Part shown: one piece after another, positions 20,997 to 30,854 of the stretch
Position numbering within the stretch: position 1 is the first letter of the stretch
How the letters are laid out: each line of letters starts with the position of its first letter
Made by a program: the position numbers and the translations under genes
The notes under the pieces: model-generated
The model's database searches: none
What the model was told of the DNA's origin: nothing
The model's input: the letters and a program-made list of their open reading frames with translations, nothing else
Assembly: GCA_900472625.1 (NCBI GenBank)
Contig: UCIT01000011.1
Coordinates: 1-64,000, forward strand
DNA from: Hyphomicrobiales bacterium
GTDB taxonomy: Bacteria > Pseudomonadota > Alphaproteobacteria > Rhizobiales > Rhizobiaceae
Length of the DNA: 64,000 nucleotides
Reading direction: 5' to 3'

Positions 20997-21953
20997 TCAA
21001 GCCGACCAGGGAGCAAATTCAGGAGCGTTTACCCGGATGAAATCGCGGGGTGCAACACGCTGGCGCGGCGCAGACGTCTCGACGACTTCATAGGCCGTGG
21101 GATCGCTGAGCAATGCCTTGAGAGCATTGGCATTCATCTTGTGGCCGCCGCGATACGAACGGTAGCAGCCGATGAAGGGTGCGCCAGCAAGCGAAAGGTC
21201 GCCGACGGCATCGAGCGTCTTGTGACGCACGAACTCGTCCTTGGCATAACGCAGGCCTTCGACGTTGATGACCGTGTTATCGTCGGAGATGACGACAGAG
21301 TTTTCCAGCGACGAACCGAGCGCATGACCGGACGCCCACAGGCGTTCGACATCGCGCATGAAGCCGAAGGTGCGCGCACGCGACAGTTCCGACTTGAAGA
21401 CGGATGCGCTCATGTCGCCTTCCCACTTCTGGCGGCCGATCAGCGGCGTGTCGAAATCGATCTCGACCTCGAAACGCATGCCGTCATAGGGGCGAAACTC
21501 GCTCCACGAACCGCCATGCTCGATGCGAACAGGCTTGGTTACGCGGATGTAGCGGCGCTTGACGCCGAGCGACACCAGACCGACCTGTTCGATCGCATCG
21601 ATGAAGGGCATCGAGCTGCCGTCCATGATCGGCATTTCAGCGCCATCAACTTCGATCAGAACGTTGTCGAGGCCCAATGCGTACACCGCGGCCATCACGT
21701 GCTCGATCGTCGCGACGGAGCGGGCCGGGGAAAAGCCGAGGACGGTGCAGAGATCGGTGTTGCCGACCTGCGAGGAAACCGCGCGAAGTTCGGTGACTTC
21801 GCCATTCTCGTGCATGCGATTGAATACGACGCCGGTGTCGGCTTCAGCTGGGTTGAAGGTGATCGAAACGTCGGCACCAGAATGAACGCCGATTCCCGAA
21901 AGAGAAACCGGACGTGATACCGTCGTCTGAAAACCCAACATGCCAATAACCAT
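20997..21953 (-). CDS. lpxC: UDP-3-O-acyl-N-acetylglucosamine deacetylase
   Basis: A 318-residue zinc amidase that makes the committed step of lipid A synthesis. Visible motifs: GFQTTVSRPVSLSGIGVHSG, the zinc-site segment SVATIEHVMAAVYALG, DGSSMPFIDAI, and the second zinc segment with catalytic His, VRHKTLDAVGDLSLAG, followed by GGHKMNANALKALL. ATG 21953 (MVIGMLGFQ) matches the family start; ATG 21941 is an alternative. It is the last gene of the classical dcw block, 287 nt from ftsZ. Confidence 0.95.
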   Translation of the reverse strand: MVIGMLGFQTTVSRPVSLSGIGVHSGADVSITFNPAEADTGVVFNRMHENGEVTELRAVSSQVGNTDLCTVLGFSPARSVATIEHVMAAVYALGLDNVLIEVDGAEMPIMDGSSMPFIDAIEQVGLVSLGVKRRYIRVTKPVRIEHGGSWSEFRPYDGMRFEVEIDFDTPLIGRQKWEGDMSASVFKSELSRARTFGFMRDVERLWASGHALGSSLENSVVISDDNTVINVEGLRYAKDEFVRHKTLDAVGDLSLAGAPFIGCYRSYRGGHKMNANALKALLSDPTAYEVVETSAPRQRVAPRDFIRVNAPEFAPWSA

Positions 21954-22192
21954 AAATCTTGCCTTTATTGCCCCTGACGATCCGCTGCGACCTGACTGCC
22001 GAAACCCATCTGCCAAGGCTTATTTCCCTCCGTCGGGAGTTTGCAACCATGCAAACGAAGACGGTTTGTTAGCCCATACATACGTGTGCCCGCGTTGCAA
22101 TCCAAATCACTGTTTCTTTCGGTTTGTAACGAAAGCATGCACTTGAAATCGCAAGGCAATCCGGTCGAAATCCAGGTGCCTGATACACGAAT

Positions 22193-22214
22193 GCCCGGGA
22201 GTGAACTCCCGGGC
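22193..22214 (-). terminator. hairpin after ftsZ, probable terminator
   Basis: A perfect 9-bp GC stem (GCCCGGGAG with CTCCCGGGC) with a 4-nt loop, 26 nt after the ftsZ stop codon. The T-run is poor (ATTCG), so termination may be partial, allowing some read-through into lpxC. Confidence 0.5.
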
Positions 22215-22240
22215 CTGTTCGTAGCGATTCTGTCTCTTTA

Positions 22241-23962
22241 TCAGTTCGACTGACGGCGAAGGAAGGCCGGAATTTCGAGCTGATCGTCTTCCTGCATCAT
22301 GCGCGCCTGCGGCACGCTACGGCCCTGATCATCCAGGTTTCCGCGGCGCGGTGCATAAAGGCTGGCTTCCGGCGACAGCGGGCGACGCTGCTGCGAGGAG
22401 GCGGCCGGAGCAGACGTCATTTCAGGCGCGACTTCCTCTTCGCGGCGGCCAAGCGAGCTGGTGATCCGCTTCAGGAGGCCCATCGGGCCGCGCTCTTCAT
22501 GCGCATGCGACACCGGTGCCGGCTGCGAACGATGATCGAGTTCGGCCTGAACGACCGGCGGGAAGTCTTCGACCTTCGGCATGCGGACCGGCTGCTGCTG
22601 CATCACGGGAGCAGGCTGCTGCATGACCGGTGCCGGCTGATGCATCACAGGCTGTGGAGCCGGCTGGTGCATCACGGGTGCCTGCTGCTGGACGGGAGCC
22701 GGACGAATGATCGGAGCGGCTTCCGGCGCTGCGAAGATCTTCGACTGCGGGCGGAACGTTTCCTGCTGAGCAGGTTGCTGGTGAACCGGGGCAGCCGCGC
22801 GCGGAGCGTGGATGTCGAGTTCGCGTTCCATTTCGGCTTCCGCCATGCGGATGGTCTGTGCGATCGGATCGGCCTTCGGTGCCTGCTGCATGACAGGGGC
22901 AGGCTGGACTGCGGCCGGCGCCGGAGCAACGGCCGCGGAAGGACGGATAATCGGCTTCTGTATCTGCTGGAAGTTCTTGCCGGCAGCTTCGTTCATCGCG
23001 CGGTCGATACCGGTTGCGACGACGGAGACGCGGATGATGCCTTCAAGCGATTCGTCGAAGGTGGCGCCGAGGATGATGTTCGCATCCGGATCGACTTCTT
23101 CGCGGATACGGGTCGCGGCTTCGTCGACTTCGAACAGGGTAAGGTCGCGACCGCCGGTGATGGAGATCAGCAGGCCCTGCGCGCCCTTCATCGAGGTTTC
23201 GTCGAGCAGCGGGTTGGCAATCGCGGCTTCGGCAGCCTGCATCGCGCGGCCCTGGCCGGACGCTTCACCGGTACCCATCATTGCGCGGCCCATTTCGCGC
23301 ATGACCGAACGCACGTCGGCGAAGTCGAGGTTGATGAGACCTTCCTTCACCATCAGGTCGGTGATGCAGGCAACGCCCGAGTAGAGAACCTGGTCGGCCA
23401 TCGCGAATGCGTCGGCGAAGGTCGTCTTGTCGTTGGCGATCCGGAACAGGTTCTGGTTCGGAATGACGATCAGGGTATCGACCGACTTCTGCAGTTCCTG
23501 GATGCCCGATTCGGCCAGACGCATGCGGCGTCCGCCTTCGAAGTGGAACGGCTTGGTGACGACGCCGACGGTCAGGATGCCCTTGTTGCGGGCGGCCTGT
23601 GCGACAACAGGAGCAGCACCGGTGCCGGTGCCGCCGCCCATGCCGGCAGTGACGAAGCACATGTGGGTGCCGTTCAGGTGATCGACGATTTCGTCGATGC
23701 ATTCTTCAGCGGCTGCACGGCCGACTTCCGGCTGCGAACCCGCGCCGAGGCCTTCGGTGACGCTGGCGCCGAGCTGGATGATCCGCTCCGCCTTGGTCAT
23801 CGTCAGTGCCTGGGCATCCGTGTTGGCAACGACGAAGTCGACGCCCTGGAGGCCAGCGGAGATCATGTTGTTGACAGCGTTGCCACCGCCACCGCCAACA
23901 CCGAACACGGTGATGCGCGGCTTCAGCTCAGTGATATCTGGCTTATGCAGCTTGATAGTCAT
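22241..23962 (-). CDS. ftsZ: cell division protein FtsZ, long rhizobial FtsZ1 type
   Basis: A 573-residue tubulin-like GTPase that forms the Z ring. The GTP-binding signature GGGTGTG is at about residues 109-115, and the catalytic T7 loop region is [11 protein letters not shown]. The globular part ends near residue 320. A linker of about 240 residues rich in Gln, Pro, Ala and Met follows, with repeated units such as PAPVMQQ and PAPQPVMHQ. The C-terminal peptide [12 protein letters not shown] provides the FtsA contact. The linker is far longer than that of E. coli FtsZ, as expected for rhizobial FtsZ1. It starts 57 nt after ftsA. Confidence 0.97.
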   Translation of the reverse strand: MTIKLHKPDITELKPRITVFGVGGGGGNAVNNMISAGLQGVDFVVANTDAQALTMTKAERIIQLGASVTEGLGAGSQPEVGRAAAEECIDEIVDHLNGTHMCFVTAGMGGGTGTGAAPVVAQAARNKGILTVGVVTKPFHFEGGRRMRLAESGIQELQKSVDTLIVIPNQNLFRIANDKTTFADAFAMADQVLYSGVACITDLMVKEGLINLDFADVRSVMREMGRAMMGTGEASGQGRAMQAAEAAIANPLLDETSMKGAQGLLISITGGRDLTLFEVDEAATRIREEVDPDANIILGATFDESLEGIIRVSVVATGIDRAMNEAAGKNFQQIQKPIIRPSAAVAPAPAAVQPAPVMQQAPKADPIAQTIRMAEAEMERELDIHAPRAAAPVHQQPAQQETFRPQSKIFAAPEAAPIIRPAPVQQQAPVMHQPAPQPVMHQPAPVMQQPAPVMQQQPVRMPKVEDFPPVVQAELDHRSQPAPVSHAHEERGPMGLLKRITSSLGRREEEVAPEMTSAPAASSQQRRPLSPEASLYAPRRGNLDDQGRSVPQARMMQEDDQLEIPAFLRRQSN

Positions 23963-24019
23963 GGTACCCGTTCCTTCTCTCTATGGCCGCATCGCCACGC
24001 CGGCCAATTCACTCAATTT

Positions 24020-25351
24020 CTAGAAGCTTTCCTTCAGCCACTGGCCCATCCGGGCGAAGCGGCTGCTATTTCCGCCAAGCGACATGAGCAGACCGCTCTG
24101 TGACGCATGTGTTTCCATGTCCGCAACCTGCGGGTAGATCATCAGGCCGACAGCCGTAGAAAAGGCCGGGCCCTTGGCCGCCGTCGGCAGACCCGAGACG
24201 CCCATCGGGCGGCCGATGCGAACGTTGCGGGCAAGAATCTTGCGGGCAACGTCGGCAAGGCCGGTCAGCTGGCTAGCGCCGCCTGTCAGCACGACGCGCT
24301 TGCCGACGATCGGGCTGAAGCCCGAGCGCTGGATGCGGTCGCGAATGAGTTCCATCGTCTCCTCGATGCGAGCGCTGACGATGCGTGACACCAGCGCACG
24401 CGGCACCTGCGTCGGCAGATCGCGGTCGTCCTCGCCGATCGGCGGGATCGAGATCAGCTCGCGCTCGTCCGAAGAGTTCGGCATTGCCGAAGCATGAACC
24501 ACCTTCAGACGCTCGGCGTCCTCGATGCGGGTCGACAGGCCACGAGCCAGATCGGTGGTGACGTGATGACCGCCGAGGCTGACGGCATCGGTATGAACAA
24601 GCTTGCCCTCGGCGAACACCGAGATCGTCGTCGTGCCGCCGCCCATGTCGATCGCGGCGCAACCGAGTTCGACTTCGTCGTCGACCAGCGCAGCGAGACC
24701 AGACGCATAAGGCGTCGCGACGATACCCTCGACCGAGAGATGCGCGCGATTGACGCTGAGCTCGAGGTTCTTGAGCGCGGTGCGTTCAGCCGTGACGACA
24801 TGCATGTCGACGCCGAGAACGTCACCGTACATCGACAGCGGATCGCGAATACCGCGCTCGCCGTCGAGCGAGAAGCCCGTCGCCAGCGAATGCAGGACGA
24901 AACGATCCTGGCGCAGCGACTGCTGGCAGGCTGCCGACAGCACCTTCTTCAGGTCGTTGAGCTCGACTTCCTGGCCACCGAGATCGATAGTTGCAGTGTA
25001 GATGTCGCTGGCAAGACGGCCGGCCGTCAGATTGACGATCAGGCTCTCGACCGTGAGGCCCGCCATGCGCTCGGCAGCATCGACGGCCAGGCGGATGACG
25101 CTCTCGAGCGCGTCGAGATCCGAGATCGCACCGGTCTTGATGCCGCGCGAGCGCTGGTGGCCGATGCCGATGATTTCGATGTTGTGCGTGCGGCCGGGGA
25201 GAATCTGGCTCTCCTCGCGCGGCGTCAGCCGACCGATCATGCAGACGACCTTCGTCGATCCGATGTCGAGCACGGAAACAACATGCGACCGCTTCGATGA
25301 AAGCGGCTTCAGGCGCGGCAGGCCGAAATGGGACGAACCGAACAAGCTCAT
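24020..25351 (-). CDS. ftsA: cell division protein FtsA
   Basis: A 443-residue actin-like ATPase that anchors FtsZ to the membrane. Phosphate-binding and SHS2-domain segments are recognisable: SVLDIGSTKVVCMIG, the middle AAIDMGGGTTTISVF, and VVLTGGASQLTGLADVARKI. The C-terminus, RFARMGQWLKESF, is the amphipathic membrane-targeting helix. It overlaps ftsQ by 4 nt (ATGA) and precedes ftsZ, the conserved Q-A-Z order. Confidence 0.96.
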   Translation of the reverse strand: MSLFGSSHFGLPRLKPLSSKRSHVVSVLDIGSTKVVCMIGRLTPREESQILPGRTHNIEIIGIGHQRSRGIKTGAISDLDALESVIRLAVDAAERMAGLTVESLIVNLTAGRLASDIYTATIDLGGQEVELNDLKKVLSAACQQSLRQDRFVLHSLATGFSLDGERGIRDPLSMYGDVLGVDMHVVTAERTALKNLELSVNRAHLSVEGIVATPYASGLAALVDDEVELGCAAIDMGGGTTTISVFAEGKLVHTDAVSLGGHHVTTDLARGLSTRIEDAERLKVVHASAMPNSSDERELISIPPIGEDDRDLPTQVPRALVSRIVSARIEETMELIRDRIQRSGFSPIVGKRVVLTGGASQLTGLADVARKILARNVRIGRPMGVSGLPTAAKGPAFSTAVGLMIYPQVADMETHASQSGLLMSLGGNSSRFARMGQWLKESF

Positions 25352-26280
25352 ATATTCTGCCCCGCCTTCTTCAAATCTTTGGTGCGCTGATCGAGAACCA
25401 GCTGACGGCGTTCCATCGCTTCAGGCGTCAGCTGCACGGCCATCCGGTCGGACAGGCGCAGATCGACGGCAGCGATATCGCGGTCGAGCAGAGCCTGATC
25501 CGCATTGAACTTCGACAGGCGAGCAAGCGCCTGATCGACATCATCTTCCGGCAGCTTGACGACAACGCCGTTGTCCATGTGCAGATCCCAGCGACGGCCG
25601 GAAATCCAGACATAGGCCTTCACGCGCGCCTTGATGTCGGGCCACTTGGAAAACTCGGCGTCGAGCGATGCGGCCGCCACTTCGGCGCCGCGACCGACGA
25701 CCAGCGGCAGCTGCGAAAACTTGTTGTCGCGAAGCGGCGCGATGACCGCCCCACCCTTTTCGACCAGCGAGAGCTCGGCGCCGTGCTGCCAGATCGCGTA
25801 GGCCTCACGCTCCTTGAGCTTCACCTCGATCGTCTTCGGATAGACCTTGCGAACCTCGACGCTCTCCACCCAGGGAAGCGCGGCGATCTTCTGGCGTGCG
25901 GCGTCGATATCGAGCGCCACCAGAGAGGTCGTCCCGTCGAGGCCGATCAGCTGAAGAATGTCGATTTCCGACGTTTCGGAATTGCCGGAGACCTTCACGT
26001 CTTCGACCGCAAAGCCGGCCGCAGCCGTCGTTGCCTGCGCCACCACATCCGTGTGACCACCGAGAGACATGCCGTACAGGCCCGTCGCCGCGAAGAACGC
26101 CAACGCCGATACCGTACCTGTGTGAGCCGGGATATAGACACGGCCACTGCTGAGACTGACAAGGAAGCGCACGACGCGGCGCAGCGGCCGCGGCAGCACC
26201 ATCCGCCCGTCGCCTTCCGCATAGGAAGGCTCGGCATGATGGCTGGGGCGCCCCATCCTTTTAACCGTTACCGAGAACAA
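25348..26280 (-). CDS. ftsQ: cell division protein FtsQ
   Basis: A 310-residue bitopic division protein: a short basic cytoplasmic tail, one transmembrane helix ([19 protein letters not shown] region), a POTRA domain ([20 protein letters not shown]) and a beta domain ([19 protein letters not shown]). I chose the TTG start at 26280 because GGAGG lies 7 nt upstream, inside the 3' end of ddlB. The alternative ATG 26256 has no good ribosome site. This start overlaps ddlB by 13 nt, which implies coupled translation. The POTRA domain recruits FtsB/FtsL-type partners. Confidence 0.9.
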   Translation of the reverse strand: MFSVTVKRMGRPSHHAEPSYAEGDGRMVLPRPLRRVVRFLVSLSSGRVYIPAHTGTVSALAFFAATGLYGMSLGGHTDVVAQATTAAAGFAVEDVKVSGNSETSEIDILQLIGLDGTTSLVALDIDAARQKIAALPWVESVEVRKVYPKTIEVKLKEREAYAIWQHGAELSLVEKGGAVIAPLRDNKFSQLPLVVGRGAEVAAASLDAEFSKWPDIKARVKAYVWISGRRWDLHMDNGVVVKLPEDDVDQALARLSKFNADQALLDRDIAAVDLRLSDRMAVQLTPEAMERRQLVLDQRTKDLKKAGQNI

Positions 26281-27194
26281 GAAGCGTCCTCCACCATCCA
26301 ACGGAGAAATTCACCAAACGAGTAACCGGCATGGCCGGCCATTTCAGGCACAAGAGAGGTTGGAGTCATGCCTGGCTGAGTGTTGATCTCCAGCCAGATG
26401 ATTTCGCCGTCTTCGGAGAAGCGATCGTCGTACCGAAAGTCCGACCGACTCACCCCACGGCAACCAATTGCTTGATGCGCCCTTGATGACAATGATTGTA
26501 TTTTTTGGTAAATATTCGGTGAAATTTTCGCCGGGATGACGTGTTTCGAACCACCGGCAACGTACTTGGAATCATAATCATAGAAACTGTGGCCCTGCGG
26601 CACGATCTCGGTCACACCGAGAACCTGATCGCCCATCACGCCACAGGTCAGCTCGCGCCCGTGGACGTAGCGCTCGACCAGAACCTCCTCGCCATAGCGC
26701 CATTCGGACGAACCGATGATCTGCGGCGGCCGGGACTGATCTTCCTGAACGATGACAACACCGAAGCTGGACCCCTCCCGCACCGGCTTGACGACATAAG
26801 GCGGCTTCATCGGATGCTCGGCGGGAAACGCGAAGCGATTGATCACTTCCGACTGCGCGACGGGAATGCCGGCAGCAGAGGCAACACCCTTCGCCTTGCT
26901 CTTGTCCATCGCCAGCGCCGACGCCAGAACGCCGGAATGCGTGTAGGGAATTTCGAGATATTCGAGAATGCCCTGGATCAGGCCGTCCTCACCGAACGGT
27001 CCGTGCAGGGCGTTGAACACCACATCAGGACGCAACGCCGACAGCGTCGCGGAGACGTCGCGATCGACATCGATGCGCGTGACCTGAAAGCCCTCAGCTT
27101 CGAGAGCATCCGCGCACGCCGCCCCCGACGAAAGGCTGACAGGCCTCTCGGAGGAAAAACCGCCCATTAGGACAGCGACATGCTTGCGACTCAT
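26268..27194 (-). CDS. ddlB: D-alanine--D-alanine ligase
   Basis: A 308-residue ATP-grasp ligase that makes the D-Ala-D-Ala dipeptide of the peptidoglycan stem. Motifs: [19 protein letters not shown] at the start, [17 protein letters not shown], the ATP-grasp lysine region [15 protein letters not shown], and the magnesium site [23 protein letters not shown] 27194 follows GGGGG. It heads the ddlB-ftsQ-ftsA-ftsZ set and, unlike in compact dcw clusters, is separated from murB by three unrelated genes, so it must have its own promoter. Confidence 0.95.
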   Translation of the reverse strand: MSRKHVAVLMGGFSSERPVSLSSGAACADALEAEGFQVTRIDVDRDVSATLSALRPDVVFNALHGPFGEDGLIQGILEYLEIPYTHSGVLASALAMDKSKAKGVASAAGIPVAQSEVINRFAFPAEHPMKPPYVVKPVREGSSFGVVIVQEDQSRPPQIIGSSEWRYGEEVLVERYVHGRELTCGVMGDQVLGVTEIVPQGHSFYDYDSKYVAGGSKHVIPAKISPNIYQKIQSLSSRAHQAIGCRGVSRSDFRYDDRFSEDGEIIWLEINTQPGMTPTSLVPEMAGHAGYSFGEFLRWMVEDASCSR

Positions 27195-27293
27195 GGATAC
27201 CCCCAAAATAATCTGCACTCTGAATTCCAAGACTTGCACCAAGCTTGTTTCGCTCCGAATCTGGATCGCTTGGCGCCTGTGTATTAGAGCAGC

Positions 27294-27316
27294 ATTATAG
27301 TTAACGAAGCGTTTAC
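27294..27316 (-). promoter_or_regulatory. candidate ddlB-ftsQAZ promoter with CtrA-like site
   Basis: On the minus strand a perfect TATAAT (27299-27294) lies about 100 nt before ddlB, with a weak ATGAAA 17 nt upstream. Directly next to the -10 box, TTAA-N7-TTTAC (27301-27316, plus-strand orientation) differs by one base from the CtrA consensus TTAA-N7-TTAAC. Both calls are from pattern only. Confidence 0.4.
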
Positions 27317-27372
27317 TTTCATTAACTCCCGCCTGCGAAAGTCATGAAACGGCACATCGGATCCGGCAGCGG

Positions 27373-27411
27373 AAAACGCGAAAACCCCGCAGCGCCAAGC
27401 ACTACGGGGTT
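27373..27411 (-). terminator. rho-independent terminator of aqpZ
   Basis: Stem AACCCCG (27383-27389) with CGGGGTT (27405-27411). On the minus strand it is followed by TTCGCGTTTTCC, 23 nt past the aqpZ stop codon. Confidence 0.7.
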
Positions 27412-27434
27412 CCCGTCAAAGCAAAGCAAAAAGT

Positions 27435-28121
27435 TTAAGATCGTTCGTCGAGCGCCTTGCCGGCGAGACCGCCGAGCGCCCCACCAACCAGCGGCGCCAG
27501 CCAGAACAACCACAGTTGCTGGAGCGCCCAGCCTCCGACAAACAGCGCCTGGCCCGTCGATCGGGCCGGGTTCACGGAGGTGTTGGTAACGGGAATCGAG
27601 ATCAGATGGATCAACGTCAAAGCCAGTCCGATGGCGATCGGCGCGAACCCCGCCGGCACCCGGCTGCTGGTCGCTCCTGTTATGATGAAGATGAAGAAGG
27701 CGCTCAGCACCATCTCGATCACCAGCGCCGAAAGCAGCGAGAAGCCGCCTGGCGAATGCTCGCCATAACCGTTTGCCGCAAAGCCGCCGAGCTCGAACCC
27801 GGCCTTGCCACTGGCAACCACATAGAGAACCGCTGCCGCGACGATGGCGCCAAGCACCTGCACCGCGACGTAAGGCAGCAGCCGGCCGGCGGGCAGCTTG
27901 CCCGCGATCGTCAGGCCAAGGGATACAGCAGGATTGAAATGGCCGCCTGAAATGCCGCCGACCGCATAGGCCATTGTCAGAACAGTAAGGCCGAACGCCA
28001 TGGCGACGCCGACAAAACCGATCCCGAGCTCCGGAAAGCCGGCCGCAAGCACCGCGCTGCCGCATCCACCGAACACCAGCCAAAACGTACCAATAAACTC
28101 CGCGATGAGACTCCGTTGCAT
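27435..28121 (-). CDS. aqpZ: aquaporin Z
   Basis: A 228-residue six-helix water channel of the inner membrane. Both NPA half-helices are present: [11 protein letters not shown] (first) and [11 protein letters not shown] (second). The His-containing selectivity region in [17 protein letters not shown] is that of water-selective AqpZ rather than of glycerol facilitators, which need an Asp after the second NPAR. ATG 28121 follows GGAGGG. The gene lies inside the dcw region between murB and ddlB, transcribed toward ddlB but ending in its own terminator. Confidence 0.93.
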   Translation of the reverse strand: MQRSLIAEFIGTFWLVFGGCGSAVLAAGFPELGIGFVGVAMAFGLTVLTMAYAVGGISGGHFNPAVSLGLTIAGKLPAGRLLPYVAVQVLGAIVAAAVLYVVASGKAGFELGGFAANGYGEHSPGGFSLLSALVIEMVLSAFFIFIITGATSSRVPAGFAPIAIGLALTLIHLISIPVTNTSVNPARSTGQALFVGGWALQQLWLFWLAPLVGGALGGLAGKALDERS

Positions 28122-28330
28122 GCAGCCCTCCCGCGCCACAACCATAAAGTACATAACGAATCCGATATTTATTGTGAATCGTCAAGCAGACCTTGCCGCG
28201 CATGTTTCCAGCTCAAAAAGCGCGCACCCTATTTTTTGTCTGTTTATTGCGTGTTTTGCATTTGCGCCGAATTAAAATTGCGTTATGAGCCGCATGCCTC
28301 CTTAGGCAGACACCTGAAATCCCGATTGGA

Positions 28331-29641
28331 ATGAAAATGTCAGACGCGATATCCAAAGTATCGCCGACAGCCGCATCATCGAACAGTGCACCGCTCAACT
28401 CGCCGGCACGCGTTCTGATCGCGAGCCTTGTCGGCACCACCATCGAATTCTTCGATTTCTACGTTTACGCCACGGCAGCCGTGCTGGTGTTCCCGACGCT
28501 GTTCTTCCCGAACAGCGATCCGACGACCGCCCTGCTCGCCTCGTTCGCAACCTTCTCGATCGCCTTCTTCGCCCGTCCGCTCGGTGCCGTGGTGTTCGGA
28601 CACTTCGGCGACAGGATCGGCCGCAAGACGACGCTGGTCGCAGCGCTCCTCACCATGGGCATCTCGACCGTCATCATCGGCCTTCTGCCCTCCTATGAGC
28701 AGATTGGCGTTCTGGCGCCGCTGCTGCTGGCGTTGTGCCGCTTCGGCCAGGGCTTCGGCCTCGGCGGAGAATGGGGTGGCGCGGTTTTGCTCGCCACCGA
28801 GAACGCACCCGAAGGCAAGCGCAGCTGGTACGGCATGTTCCCGCAGCTCGGCGCGCCCGTCGGTCTCTTCCTCTCGTCCGGTATCTTCTGGCTGCTGTTG
28901 CAGGCCATGCCGCAGGAACAGCTGCTGGCGTGGGGCTGGCGCGTTCCATTCATCGCCTCGATCGTGCTGATCGTCATCGGTCTCTGGGTTCGTCTCTCGA
29001 TCACCGAGACACCGGCCTTCCAGAAGGCGATCGACAAGCATGAGCGCGTCGCCGTTCCTGTTGTCGAACTGTTCCGCAAGCACAAGCGCAGCCTGTTCCT
29101 TGGCACCTTCGTGGCGCTCGCCACATTCGTGCTGTTTTACATCGGTTCGGCCTATCTCCTGTCCTACAACGTCAAGGTCCTGAAGATCCCGTTCCTCGAC
29201 GCGCTCGAGATCCAGATCGTCGGTTCGGTCGTGTTCGGTATCTTCATCCCGATCATCGGCAAGCTGGCAGAGCGCTTTGGCCGCCGCGAGATGTTGATCC
29301 TGACTACGGTCCTGATCGCGCTGTTCTCCTTCTTCCTGCCCGGCCTGATGACCGGCGGCGAAGGCAGCATCCTTCTGTTTGCGATCATCGCCATGGCGCT
29401 GATGGGCATGACCTACGGTCTGATCGGCACGGCCCTCGCCGCCCCCTTCCCGACCGCCGTGCGTTACACCGGCGCATCGATCACCTTCAATCTGGCTGGC
29501 ATCTTTGGCGCATCGCTCGCGCCCTACATCGCCACATGGCTGCAGGCCAACTATGGCATGACCTATGTCGGCTACTACCTCGGCATCGCCGCCGTCGTGA
29601 CGCTGCTCTGCATCCTGGCGTCCGGCCGCGACGAAGTCTGA
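28331..29641 (+). CDS. MHS-family major facilitator metabolite:H+ symporter
   Basis: A 436-residue, 12-helix permease of the metabolite:H+ symporter branch (relatives include ProP, ShiA and YhjE). Typical motifs are LVGTTIEFFDFYVYATAA in helix 1, FGHFGDRIGRKTTLV between helices 2 and 3, and RFGQGFGLGGEWGGAVLLATE. The likely substrate is an organic acid or osmolyte; sequence alone does not decide. The start is ATG 28331 or ATG 28337; neither has a strong ribosome site. It is divergent from aqpZ and ends in a terminator, so it is a self-contained unit within the dcw region. Confidence 0.88.
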   Translation: MKMSDAISKVSPTAASSNSAPLNSPARVLIASLVGTTIEFFDFYVYATAAVLVFPTLFFPNSDPTTALLASFATFSIAFFARPLGAVVFGHFGDRIGRKTTLVAALLTMGISTVIIGLLPSYEQIGVLAPLLLALCRFGQGFGLGGEWGGAVLLATENAPEGKRSWYGMFPQLGAPVGLFLSSGIFWLLLQAMPQEQLLAWGWRVPFIASIVLIVIGLWVRLSITETPAFQKAIDKHERVAVPVVELFRKHKRSLFLGTFVALATFVLFYIGSAYLLSYNVKVLKIPFLDALEIQIVGSVVFGIFIPIIGKLAERFGRREMLILTTVLIALFSFFLPGLMTGGEGSILLFAIIAMALMGMTYGLIGTALAAPFPTAVRYTGASITFNLAGIFGASLAPYIATWLQANYGMTYVGYYLGIAAVVTLLCILASGRDEV

Positions 29642-29661
29642 TCGCCGACGCAATTCACCAA

Positions 29662-29697
29662 GAAGGCCGCGACGGGAAACCGCCGCGGCCTTTTTCG
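29662..29697 (+). terminator. rho-independent terminator of the MHS permease gene
   Basis: Stem AAGGCCGCG (29663-29671) with CGCGGCCTT (29684-29692), followed by a run of five T, 21 nt after the stop codon. Confidence 0.85.
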
Positions 29698-29704
29698 TTG
29701 TTGT

Positions 29705-29722
29705 CTGTTAACGCCCTGTCTC
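29705..29722 (+). promoter_or_regulatory. Pho-box-like sequence before the exported phosphoesterase
   Basis: CTGTTAA-CGCC-CTGTCTC matches the two-repeat Pho box CTGTCAT-N4-CTGTCAT at 10 of 14 positions with the right 4-nt spacer. It lies 33 nt before ATG 29755. The match is visible; PhoB control is inferred from this and the predicted gene function. Confidence 0.35.
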
Positions 29723-29754
29723 TATTTTCGCTCATGGAAACAAGGGAGAGCCGC

Positions 29755-30852
29755 ATGCTGACACGACGATCGCTAATGACCCAGGGATTGGGCGCCGGCC
29801 TGTCGCTGACGCTGTCACACATGGCGCGCGCTGCGGCGTATCCGGCGATCGACGTCACCTTCCTCGTCATCAACGACGTCCACGTCTGCCGCGTCGGCGA
29901 CGGCCTCAGCCCGAACTGCCAGGCCGAAGGCAAGACCGACGCCAACCTGCTCCGCCACATCAGGGCGCTGAACAACATCCATCACCAGACATGGCCCGAA
30001 GAAATCTCCGGCAGGCCCACCGGCTTCGCGCTGGCGGGCGAGCGGATCGCCCGACCGCAGGGCGTCATCGTCTGCGGCGACGTCACGGACGACGGCGGCG
30101 GCCAGATGGCGGAGTTTGCCGAGGGCTCGCAGCTGCTGCAGTTCTCGCACCGCTACCAGCGCGGCCCCGGCGCCGACCACATCCACTTCCCCGTCTATGT
30201 CGGCCTCGGCAACCACGATCTCGACCAGGACGGCCGACCGCCGCAGGTCGACTGGTACCGCGACGAGCTGCGCGACTACGTGCAGATGAACCACAAGCCG
30301 AGCGTCTTCTTCAAGCCGGTGGTGCCCGTCGACAATTACGACGAAGCCTCCGACAACTACTCCTGGAACTGGGGCGGCCTGCACCTCATCCAGGCGCAGC
30401 GCTATGGCGGCGACAACACCAAGGGAACGGCAAGCAGCTTAGACTGGATGAAGCGCGATCTCGCCACCTTCGCGTCCGACGGACGACCGGTGGTGATCTT
30501 CCAGCACTACGGCTGGGACAAGTTCTCGCTCGAGCGCTGGGACCCGACAAAGAACACCTTCACTGACGAAGGCAGCGGCGCGCCGCACTGGTGGGCTGAA
30601 TCAGAACGTCAGCAATTGCTTGCAACCCTGGAAGGTTACAACGTAATCGGCATTTTTCATGGGCACGAACATGACACGCCGATGGCTTATCAGGCCGGCG
30701 GCATCGACGTCTTCAAGGCGAGAGCCGCTTTCATGGGCGGCTTCAGCCTGGTGCGCGTCAAGGGCGACACCATGGACGTGGCGATCGGCGAAGCCACCGA
30801 TGAGCCAGGCGGGGTGAATTTCACCACCGCCTTCACCAAGAAATTCGGCTAG
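29755..30852 (+). CDS. Tat-exported metallophosphoesterase
   Basis: A 365-residue secreted calcineurin-like phosphoesterase. The N-terminus LTRRSLMTQGLGAGLSLTL carries a twin-arginine motif, and the hydrophobic stretch ends near ARA. Metal-site motifs come in order: INDVHVCR, CGDVTDDGGG, GLGNHDLDQDG, IFQHYGWD and GIFHGHEHDTP. It therefore probably works in the periplasm on a phosphomonoester or diester. ATG 29755 follows GGGAG; ATG 29734 is open too, but would put the Arg pair further in. It converges on murB, 2 nt between stop codons. Substrate unknown. Confidence 0.86.
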   Translation: MLTRRSLMTQGLGAGLSLTLSHMARAAAYPAIDVTFLVINDVHVCRVGDGLSPNCQAEGKTDANLLRHIRALNNIHHQTWPEEISGRPTGFALAGERIARPQGVIVCGDVTDDGGGQMAEFAEGSQLLQFSHRYQRGPGADHIHFPVYVGLGNHDLDQDGRPPQVDWYRDELRDYVQMNHKPSVFFKPVVPVDNYDEASDNYSWNWGGLHLIQAQRYGGDNTKGTASSLDWMKRDLATFASDGRPVVIFQHYGWDKFSLERWDPTKNTFTDEGSGAPHWWAESERQQLLATLEGYNVIGIFHGHEHDTPMAYQAGGIDVFKARAAFMGGFSLVRVKGDTMDVAIGEATDEPGGVNFTTAFTKKFG

Positions 30853-30854
30853 AT

